This document shows positions 57,782 to 64,000 of a stretch of 64,000 nucleotides of DNA, in pieces. The number at the start of each line of letters is the position of its first letter. The stretch's first letter is position 1. Source of the stretch: Variovorax sp. dw_308 (GTDB lineage: Bacteria > Pseudomonadota > Gammaproteobacteria > Burkholderiales > Burkholderiaceae_C). The notes under the pieces were generated by a model that was given only the letters and a program-made list of their open reading frames with translations, was not told the DNA's origin and made no database searches. A program made the position numbers and the translations under genes. The DNA lies in the NCBI RefSeq assembly GCF_019207085.1, contig NZ_JAATOM010000007.1:62001-126000 (forward strand). Direction: 5' to 3'.

Positions 57782-59761
57782 ATGGCATTGCGGCGAGAAG
57801 TGCTGGCAATGGGCATCTTGCTGGCCCTGAGCAGCACCGCCCATGCGCAAGTCCTGCGCTGGGCCAGCCAGGGCGACCTGCAAACCCTTGATCCGTACTC
57901 GCAGAACGAACTGCTGACGAACTCGATCAACGGTCAGGTGTACGAAGCGCTGGTCGGGCGGGACAGGCAGCTTGGCCTTGTTCCCGCGCTGGCGACGCAG
58001 TGGCAACAGGTGAGTCCGACCCTCTGGCGCGTGCAGCTACGTCCCGACGTGAGGTTTCACGGGGGGCAGGCCTTCACCGCCGCGGATGTCGTTTTTTCCG
58101 TCGAACGGGCCAGGGATCCTGCATCCACCATCCGGGCCTATGCGTCGGCGCTCGGGACCGTCCGCGCGCTCGACCCGCTAACAGTCGAATTTGCGTTGCC
58201 GCAGTTCAATCCGATATTCGTGGAACAGTTGTCGCTGGTGCAGATGATGAGCAAGTCATGGTGCGAGGAACACGACGCCGTCAAGCCCCAGGACTTCAAG
58301 GCGAACGAGGCACGGTATACGACGCTCAATGCAAACGGCACCGGGCCCTTTATCCTTGTTTCCCGGCAACCCGATGTAAAGACGACGTTCAGGCGCAACC
58401 CCGGCTGGTGGGGCAAGTTCGACGGAAACGTGTGGGAGGTAGTCTATACACCGATCAAGAGCGATCCGACGCGCACGGCGGCACTGATCTCCGGCGAACT
58501 CGAACTAGTACTCGACCCCCCTCCCCAGGACACGGACCGGCTTCGCGCCACCCCCGGCTTGAAGATCGTGGACGGCGTCGAGAACCGCGTCCTGTTCATC
58601 GGAATGGACCAGGGGCGGGACGAATTGAAATACAGCTCGGTCAAAGGCGCCAATCCCTTCAAGGACGTCCGCGTTCGCAGAGCGCTCTACCAGGCGATCG
58701 ACATCGAAGCGCTGCGCACGTCCGTCATGCGTGGGCAGGCGCGGCCCACGGGGGTGTTGGCGCCTTCGCCGCTTGGCGCCTTCAACGATCCGGAACTTGA
58801 GAAGCGATTGCAGTTCGACCTGCCGACCGCCCGGAACCTCATGGTGCAGGCGGCCTACCCCGACGGGTTCGAGGTAACGCTCGACTGCCCCAACAACCGC
58901 TACATCAACGACGAGAAGATTTGCGTTGCGCTTGCCGGGATGTGGGCGCGGATCGGCGTGAAAGTGAGGGTCAACGCCCAGCCCAGGGCCATCTACTTCG
59001 CCAAAGCCGAAAAGCTCGACGTGTCGATGTACCTGCTCGGATGGGGAGGGGCGATTACCGACGAGGAGGTGACACTCACACAGGTTCTGCGTTCGCGCGG
59101 AGAGAACGGCATCGGCTATTACAACTGGGGGGACTACAAGAACCCCAGGCTGGACGCGCTGGCTGCGGCATCGTCCATCGAGTTTGATCCTGTCAAGCGG
59201 GAGCAATTGATCAAGGCCGCCCTGCGTGAGCATGGGGAACAGGTCCATCACATTCCGTTGCACCGCCAGGTCATCCCCTGGGCCATGCGCAGCAATGTCG
59301 AAGCCGTGCACAGGCCGGACAACTGGCTGGAGTGGCGGTGGGTGACGGTACGGTTATTCGACAAGGGAGCGGCCGCCGGAGAGGGCGGCCATTGCTCAAC
59401 CGTCAACGCCTGTGGAACGTCGGCGCGCGCTCGTACACCGGCGTCGGGATGCCTTCCATGCGCGCCTTTAACTGCAGCGACAGGAACTGCGAATAGTGGC
59501 GTGACTGGTGCAGGTTGCCGCCATGGATCCAGAGGTTGTCGACCTGCGTCGGCTTCCACATGTTGCGCAGTTCGCCCTCCCACGGACCAGGATCCTTGGT
59601 GGTGTCGGAGCCCAGGCCCCAGCACTTGCCGACCTTGTCCGCAACTTCGGGCGACACGATGTCGGCCAGCCAGCCGTTCATCGAACCGTAGCCCGTGGCG
59701 TAGACGAGCAGGTCGCAAGGCAACTCGGTGCCATCGGTCAATGTCACCGAACGCTCGTTGA
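57782..59761 (+). CDS. Peptide/nickel-type ABC substrate-binding protein, extended C-terminus
   Basis: A family 5 periplasmic binding protein (DppA/OppA type). The signal peptide MALRREVLAMGILLALSS with THAQ-like cleavage gives a start at 57782. The mature part has LRWASQGDLQTLDPYSQNE, VRFHGGQAFTAADVVFSVERA, the family signature, GTGPFILVSR and RNPGWWG. The domain normally ends near WLEWRWVTVR (about 59360). Here the frame continues some 130 residues, covering 359 bp antisense to the monooxygenase gene, so the original stop seems lost or frameshifted. No permease or ATPase gene is adjacent. Confidence 0.8.
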   Translation: MALRREVLAMGILLALSSTAHAQVLRWASQGDLQTLDPYSQNELLTNSINGQVYEALVGRDRQLGLVPALATQWQQVSPTLWRVQLRPDVRFHGGQAFTAADVVFSVERARDPASTIRAYASALGTVRALDPLTVEFALPQFNPIFVEQLSLVQMMSKSWCEEHDAVKPQDFKANEARYTTLNANGTGPFILVSRQPDVKTTFRRNPGWWGKFDGNVWEVVYTPIKSDPTRTAALISGELELVLDPPPQDTDRLRATPGLKIVDGVENRVLFIGMDQGRDELKYSSVKGANPFKDVRVRRALYQAIDIEALRTSVMRGQARPTGVLAPSPLGAFNDPELEKRLQFDLPTARNLMVQAAYPDGFEVTLDCPNNRYINDEKICVALAGMWARIGVKVRVNAQPRAIYFAKAEKLDVSMYLLGWGGAITDEEVTLTQVLRSRGENGIGYYNWGDYKNPRLDALAAASSIEFDPVKREQLIKAALREHGEQVHHIPLHRQVIPWAMRSNVEAVHRPDNWLEWRWVTVRLFDKGAAAGEGGHCSTVNACGTSARARTPASGCLPCAPLTAATGTANSGVTGAGCRHGSRGCRPASASTCCAVRPPTDQDPWWCRSPGPSTCRPCPQLRATRCRPASRSSNRSPWRRRAGRKATRCHRSMSPNAR

Positions 59762-61205
59762 CGCGCGCGATGTTCACGCCGCTCCTCAACTTGATGCTGC
59801 CATTGGCCACCAACTCGGAGGCACCCACATCGATGTAGTAGCCCGAGCCGCGCCGCAGGTACTTCATGAACAGGCCCGATCCGTCATCGCCAAAGTCGAG
59901 CATGAAGCCGGCCTTCTCCAGCCGCGAATAGAGATCCGCATCGCGTTTCTTCATCTCCTCGTACACGGGGATGTGGAATGTGTGCATGACCTTGTAAGGC
60001 ACCGACGCGAAGATCAGGTCGGCCTTGTGATGGTCGATGCCGCTCTTCACCGCCTCCTCGGAATAGAGCCCGCCCAGCGCAAGTTGCATCAGCGATTCAG
60101 ACGGCGCGATGTGCGTCGACGAGCGCTGGATCATGGTCACGTCCGCGCCGTTCTCCCACAGTGCCGCGCAGATGTCGTGCGCCGAATTGTTCGAGCCCAG
60201 CACCACGCACTTCTTGCCCTTGTAGGCTTCCGGGCCCGGGTGCGCGCTGGAGTGATGCTGGTCACCCTTGAAGTTCTCCGCGCCTTCGATCTTCGGCGTG
60301 TTCGGATAGCCCGATACGCCCAGCGCAAATACCAGTTGCCTCGGCCGGAGCACGACCTCCTTGCCGTCGCGCTCGACCGTTACTTCCCACTCCTTCTTTG
60401 CCTCGTCGAAGCGCGCCTTCTTCGCGGTGGTCGAGCTCCAGTAGTTGAGCTCCATCACTTTGGTGTACATCTCGAGCCAGTCGCCGATCTTGTCCTTCGG
60501 CGAGAACACGGGCCAGTCGTCGGGGAACGGCAGATACGGCAGGTGGTCGTACCAGACCGGGTCATGCAGGCACAGCGACTTGTACCGGTTTCGCCAGGAG
60601 TCGCCGGGCTTTGCGTTGCGCTCCACAATGATGGTCGGCACGCCCAGCCTGCGCAGCCGCGCACCGAGTGCGATGCCACCCTGCCCGCCGCCGATGATCA
60701 CGACCTCGGGTTGCTTCGTGTAGCCGAGCGATTGCTCCTCTTCCTTGCGCTTTTCGAGCCAGGACTTGCGGCCCGGCTGCTGTCCATGCTCTGCGCCCTT
60801 GATGCGTTCGCTGCCGGTCTTTTCCTCGTGGCCCTTGAGTTGGGTCATCGTGGTGAGCAGCGTCCAGGCCTTGCCATCGCGCAGGCGCAGGTGGCCGCGT
60901 CCGCGTGCAACGCGGGTCTCGAAGGTGAACCACGTGTCGATGATTCCGCCAGCCTCGGTCGCCTCGCCCTCGATGGCGAAGTTGGACGGCGCTGTGTCGG
61001 CCAGGCGCGCCTTCAGCATCGCGCGGATGGCGTCGGCACCCTCCTGCGTTCGGATGTTCCAGGTGAAGGACACCAGGTCGCGCCAGTAGCTGTCGGATTC
61101 GAAGAGGGCGACGGCGGCGTCGATGTCGCCTTTGGCAAGTGCGGCGCCGAATTCGGCAAGCCATGTGGTCGCGGCCTGGGTCGGGTCAACGGTCACTTCG
61201 GTCAT
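59403..61205 (-). CDS. Flavin-containing monooxygenase with N-terminal SnoaL-like domain
   Basis: A 600-residue protein. Residues 1-130 form an NTF2/SnoaL-like domain (WLAEFGAALAKGDIDAAVALFE, the WNIRTQEG segment). The rest is a class B-type flavin monooxygenase: FAD-binding VIIGGGQGGIALGARL near residue 172, the FxGxxxH motif in FKGDQHHSSAHPG, NADPH-binding VLGSNNSAHDICAALWENG and the late YATGYGSMNG. It may oxidise a nitrogen or carbonyl compound using NADPH and O2; the substrate is unknown. The start at 61205 gives a normal N-terminus. Confidence 0.9.
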   Translation of the reverse strand: MTEVTVDPTQAATTWLAEFGAALAKGDIDAAVALFESDSYWRDLVSFTWNIRTQEGADAIRAMLKARLADTAPSNFAIEGEATEAGGIIDTWFTFETRVARGRGHLRLRDGKAWTLLTTMTQLKGHEEKTGSERIKGAEHGQQPGRKSWLEKRKEEEQSLGYTKQPEVVIIGGGQGGIALGARLRRLGVPTIIVERNAKPGDSWRNRYKSLCLHDPVWYDHLPYLPFPDDWPVFSPKDKIGDWLEMYTKVMELNYWSSTTAKKARFDEAKKEWEVTVERDGKEVVLRPRQLVFALGVSGYPNTPKIEGAENFKGDQHHSSAHPGPEAYKGKKCVVLGSNNSAHDICAALWENGADVTMIQRSSTHIAPSESLMQLALGGLYSEEAVKSGIDHHKADLIFASVPYKVMHTFHIPVYEEMKKRDADLYSRLEKAGFMLDFGDDGSGLFMKYLRRGSGYYIDVGASELVANGSIKLRSGVNIARVNERSVTLTDGTELPCDLLVYATGYGSMNGWLADIVSPEVADKVGKCWGLGSDTTKDPGPWEGELRNMWKPTQVDNLWIHGGNLHQSRHYSQFLSLQLKARMEGIPTPVYERAPTFHRR

Positions 61206-61322
61206 TGAGCATGTCTCCGTAGCGTTGATTGAAAGTCGGCCGGACATGATCTGCCTGCGATGGGGCGGGTGCGCCGGGGTTAACCCGGAAATGGTGTACC
61301 GCTTGTCAGGAAACTGGCGCAG

Positions 61323-61478
61323 ATGCGCATGCCGGGCGTGGTCATCAAATCGATCGGGTTGCCGCCGCATGTGGTGTCTGAATTGGACCTTGCCTGGCGC
61401 GCCGCCGATGAGCAGGACAGCCCGGTGGTCGAGCGGTATCGGCAGATGCGCGGGGCCGATTCATTAGGGAGACTCTGA
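61323..61478 (+). CDS. Small ORF truncated by the miniature element
   Basis: A 51-residue frame, RMPGVVIKSIGLPPHVVSEL, DLAWRAADEQDSPVVERYRQM, RGADSLGRL, with natural-looking amino-acid use. It runs into the miniature element, which supplies the last residues and the stop codon. No clear ribosome-binding site is visible and no family is recognised. It may be the 5' part of an interrupted gene or a remnant. Confidence 0.4.
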   Translation: MRMPGVVIKSIGLPPHVVSELDLAWRAADEQDSPVVERYRQMRGADSLGRL

Positions 61479-61628
61479 ACAAGTCCCTCGCGGACCGCGC
61501 ATCCTCGGCTCGGGCGGTCTGCGGTGTTGCAAATCCTCGCCATAGCTTTGGCTGTGGCTCCGGTTTGCGCCTTGCATCCCATCCCGGGTCGAGGCGCGCA
61601 CTCTCGCGGGGACTTGTTCAGAGTCTCC
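61468..61628. mobile_element. Miniature inverted-repeat element (MITE), 161 bp
   Basis: The ends GGAGACTCTGAACAAGTCC (61468-61486) and its perfect complement (61610-61628) form 19-bp inverted repeats. Both sides are flanked by TTAG (61464-61467 and 61629-61632), a likely target duplication. The 120-bp interior has no gene. The inverted ends and short T-A-rich duplication suggest mobilisation by an IS5-type transposase in trans; that assignment is inference. Insertion truncates the ORF at 61323 and places the element 8 bp before the promoter-like pair of the cyclase. Confidence 0.88.
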
Positions 61629-61635
61629 TTAGTCC

Positions 61636-61670
61636 GGGGGATGACCCGGCCGGCGAACGCAGCCTAGAGT
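61636..61670 (+). promoter_or_regulatory. Promoter-like pair GGGGGATG-N20-CTAGAGT, copy 2
   Basis: GGGGGATG (61636-61643) and CTAGAGT (61664-61670), spacing 20 bp, identical in both blocks and spacing to 57491-57525. It lies directly downstream of the miniature element and about 50 bp before the leader ORF. Confidence 0.6.
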
Positions 61671-61719
61671 CGCTCGTGGTTTTCGCTCACAGGAGCGAAT
61701 CGCGAACGAAGGGCCTCCG

Positions 61720-61908
61720 ATGGAAGCTGCGTACAACTTCACCTGCACTGCGCGAGAGGTCGTAGCAGGCATGGGGTTGGCAAGCAGCCGTGGTCCGGTA
61801 GGGGCCAGAAAGAGGGCCGCCTTGCCGCGCGCGCCGTATGCGCGGGCGGCGGCAGTCATCGACCTTGTCATCGGGAGCCGCCGCCTCGACAATTCCGTCG
61901 AGGGCTAC
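61720..61908 (+). other. Leader region with short conserved ORF start, copy 2
   Basis: GAAGGGC precedes ATG at 61720, starting MEAAYNFTCTAREVV. FTCT and the surrounding pattern match the copy at 57572. The frame is open into the cyclase gene, so it could be the true N-terminus, but the conserved catalytic domain begins only after residue 70. Confidence 0.5.
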
Positions 61909-63687
61909 ATGGTCAACAACAACAAGATCGCGGTCGAAACGGAGCGCGTCGTGCGCACGGTGCTGGTTGTCGACGTGGTTGAATCAGTTCGCCTGATGCA
62001 ACTCGACGAGGCCGGCGCTGTGCGGCACTGGCGCGCGTTCGCAGACGAAGTTGCCGATCACATCGTGCCCGCCCACGGTGGGCGGCTGGTGAAGAGCCTC
62101 GGCGACGGCCTGATGATCGAGTTTCCGCTTGCGCCGCAAGCCGTCGAAGCAGCCTTCGCGTTGCAGCAACTCACCGAACGTCTCAACGAAGGCGTCCCCG
62201 AAGTCAACAAGATGCGTGTGCGGATCGGCGTACACGTCAGCCCGCTGATCGCCGATGCGCGCGATATCTACGGTCACGGCGTCAACCTGACTGCGCGGCT
62301 CGCCACGCTTGCCGGCCCCGGCGAGATCGTGGTGTCCGCTGACGTCCGCGATCAACTGACGCCGCAACTCGACGCCGACATCGAGGATCTCGGCGAGTGC
62401 TACCTCAAGCACTTGAAGCAACCCGTGCGCGCCTTTCGCGTAGGCGCGGTCGGCGACCAGCCGGTGCTCTCGTCGGCCGAAGCTGGCGGCCAATTGCGGA
62501 CCACGATCGCAGTGGTCCCATTCACGGCACGTGGCGTTCAACCGGAGCACGACGTGCTGGGCCAGATCCTGGCCGATGACGTGATCTCTGCGCTGTCGCA
62601 GTCGCCCCAGATCAACGTCGTGTCCCGCCTGTCGACGACCGCCTTTCGCGGGCGCGAGACACCGCTGAAACAAATGAGCGTGTTCCTCAACGCCGACTAT
62701 GTCGTGTCCGGTTCGTTCACGATCGAGGGCGATCGGTTGTCACTGCGCGCCGAGTTGGCCGAAACCGGCTCGCAATTGGTCGCCTGGTCGAAGACGCTGA
62801 AGGGCGACGTGAACGCGGTGATTGCCGGCAAGGACGAACTTGCCGGACGACTGGTGGCAGAAACCTGTGCCGCAATGATGATGCACGAGTTGCAGCGATC
62901 GTTCGGCAAGGGACTGCCGACGCTGGAAAGCCATACGCTGCTGCTGTCGGGCATCACGCTGATGCACCGAATCTCGCCGCTCGCATCGAAGCGTGCGCAG
63001 CAGATGCTGCAAGCCCTGATTGATCGTGCGCCGCGCCTGGCAGCCCCGTACGCATGGATGGGCAAATGGCACGTACTGCGCGTCACGCAGGGCTGGTCGG
63101 AGGACCCCAAGGCCGATGGGAAGCAAGCGCTGGACAATGCCCGCCGGGCGCTCGACCGCGATGCGACGCTGTCGCTGGCCATGACAGTCGAGGGGCAAGT
63201 CAACACCTACATCCACAAGCGGCTCGATGTCGCCGAGGAGTGCTACGAGTCTGCGCTTCGCGAGAATCCCAACGATTCGCTCGCATGGTTGCTGAAGGGC
63301 ACGTTGCACGCGTTTCGCGACGAAGGCACTGAAGCAGTGCGCCATACCCGGCAGGCCCTCAAGCTTTCGCCGCTGGACCCGCTCAAATACTACTTCGACT
63401 CGTTGGCTGCGACGGCGGCGCTGTCAGCAGGCCAATATCCGCGCGCATTGAAGCTCGCGCAGGCCTCGCTGCGATTGAACCGCACACATGCCTCGACCTT
63501 GCGCGCACTGATCACCGCTCAGTGGCATCTGGGCCGTGAGGAGGAGGCACGCGCGACAGCGCGCGACCTCTTGAGGATCGACCCTGATTTCAAGGTTTCG
63601 ACATTCCTGGACAGATCACCTACGGCGCCCTTCAAGCTTGGCAAGGCGGTTGCCTTTGCCCTGAAGAGCGCCGGAGTTCCGCAGTAG
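61909..63687 (+). CDS. Class III adenylate/guanylate cyclase with TolB-like and TPR regions
   Basis: A 592-residue cytosolic protein. The N-terminal cyclase homology domain (about 10-150) keeps the metal Asp residues (VLVVDVVESVRLMQ; KSLGDGLMIEF), the substrate-binding Lys before the second Asp, and the transition-state Asn and Arg in HGVNLTARLATLAGPGEIVVS, so it should be active. A TolB/FlgO-like region follows (TTIAVVPFTARGVQPEH, ILADDVISALSQSPQINVVS), then a helical TPR-like part to the end. No membrane span is visible. A start at 61720 in the same frame is possible. It is followed after 26 bp by the EGV-repeat gene and probably forms an operon with it. Confidence 0.9.
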   Translation: MVNNNKIAVETERVVRTVLVVDVVESVRLMQLDEAGAVRHWRAFADEVADHIVPAHGGRLVKSLGDGLMIEFPLAPQAVEAAFALQQLTERLNEGVPEVNKMRVRIGVHVSPLIADARDIYGHGVNLTARLATLAGPGEIVVSADVRDQLTPQLDADIEDLGECYLKHLKQPVRAFRVGAVGDQPVLSSAEAGGQLRTTIAVVPFTARGVQPEHDVLGQILADDVISALSQSPQINVVSRLSTTAFRGRETPLKQMSVFLNADYVVSGSFTIEGDRLSLRAELAETGSQLVAWSKTLKGDVNAVIAGKDELAGRLVAETCAAMMMHELQRSFGKGLPTLESHTLLLSGITLMHRISPLASKRAQQMLQALIDRAPRLAAPYAWMGKWHVLRVTQGWSEDPKADGKQALDNARRALDRDATLSLAMTVEGQVNTYIHKRLDVAEECYESALRENPNDSLAWLLKGTLHAFRDEGTEAVRHTRQALKLSPLDPLKYYFDSLAATAALSAGQYPRALKLAQASLRLNRTHASTLRALITAQWHLGREEEARATARDLLRIDPDFKVSTFLDRSPTAPFKLGKAVAFALKSAGVPQ

Positions 63688-63713
63688 CAGCGCAACAAGA
63701 AGAGGAGTCGGAC

Positions 63714-64000
63714 ATGAGCTATCTCGAAGGCGTTGAGGGTGTTGAAGGTGTCGAGGGTGTGGAAGGCGTGGAAGGTGTAGAGGGCGTGGAAGGCGTGGGG
63801 CATTTCTCCCGAATGCCTGTCTCGTCGCTGATTGCGCACCGGGAGGGCATCGTCGGGTATTGGGCCGATCCCACCAACTGGCCCTACAAGACTGGATGGG
63901 ACAGCAGTGAACTGGACCCCGGGGCGCATGGCCCGTTGTGGCGCTGGGATCCCCGCATCCGGCGCTTCCTGTTCGAGTTCGAGTTGCTGTCGTCGCTGTA
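63714..64000 (+). CDS. Glu-Gly-Val repeat protein (partial)
   Basis: The gene starts at 63714, with AGAGGAG 6 bases upstream, and is open at the right edge (95 residues seen). After MSYL come eight perfect Glu-Gly-Val triplets (63726-63797). The following part is ordinary: GHFSRMPVSSLIAHREGIVG, WADPTNWPYKTGWDSSELDP, PLWRWDPRIRRFLFEFEL. Codons in the repeat vary (GAA/GAG, GGC/GGT, four Val codons), which argues for selection on the protein rather than fresh slippage. Coupled to the cyclase gene by position. I recognise no family. Confidence 0.75.
   Translation, partial: MSYLEGVEGVEGVEGVEGVEGVEGVEGVGHFSRMPVSSLIAHREGIVGYWADPTNWPYKTGWDSSELDPGAHGPLWRWDPRIRRFLFEFELLSSL

Overview
The window reads as a chromosomal segment of a high-GC betaproteobacterium of the Comamonadaceae, most like Variovorax. 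This is inference from gene content, codon use, the split methionine synthase under an S-adenosylhomocysteine (SAH) riboswitch, and the intergenic repeat style. No tRNA, rRNA, prophage, complete insertion sequence or CRISPR array was found. Most of the window is metabolic core, with a small low-GC accessory patch and one miniature transposable element.

Layout. 1-4411: cobalamin-dependent methionine synthase in two separate genes, with an efflux protein, a LysR regulator and an SH3 protein between them. 4538-5665: a Tat-exported amino-acid-type binding protein. 5875-19919: a complete histidine-utilisation locus (hutG, hutF, hutI, hutD, hutU, an NCS1 permease, hutC; then hutH, a second hutC and a three-gene ABC importer). 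The ABC importer, second hutC and hutH lie in one direction, and matching TGTCTATACA-type sites stand before the importer and before hutH. 20250-29265: a lipoprotein hydrolase, recQ, two tandem S41 peptidase lipoproteins and a tandem AAA+ ATPase. 29384-32927: threonine ammonia-lyase, a small membrane protein and GTP-dependent PEP carboxykinase. 33131-44297: a phasin-like protein, a fused SpmA/SpmB-type membrane protein, regulators, small enzymes, a DMT exporter, an amidase and glutaminase.

44298-45683 is a patch of foreign appearance: a decayed copy of part of the gene at 48753 and an AT-richer secreted protein. 45684-48707 holds DUF2867, RidA-like and DUF2917 genes divergent from a MocR-type regulator. 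48753-52062 holds small conserved genes, a methyltransferase and a potassium channel. 52095-57424 holds trehalase and a glutarate module (CoA-transferase, glutaryl-CoA dehydrogenase, LysR).

57425-64000 is the least explained part. A peptide-binding protein and a class III nucleotide cyclase (with TolB-like and TPR regions) are both preceded by the same promoter-like pair, GGGGGATG-N20-CTAGAGT, and by a similar short ORF with its own ribosome-binding site. A 161-bp miniature element with perfect 19-bp inverted ends and a TTAG duplication sits 8 bp upstream of the cyclase copy. The cyclase is followed at once by a gene whose N-terminus is eight Glu-Gly-Val repeats; it runs off the window.

Several dispersed intergenic inverted-repeat families occur as pairs inside this one window. 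Two genes (an S41 peptidase and the peptide-binding protein) seem to have lost their normal stop codons and read on into the antisense strand of the neighbouring gene.
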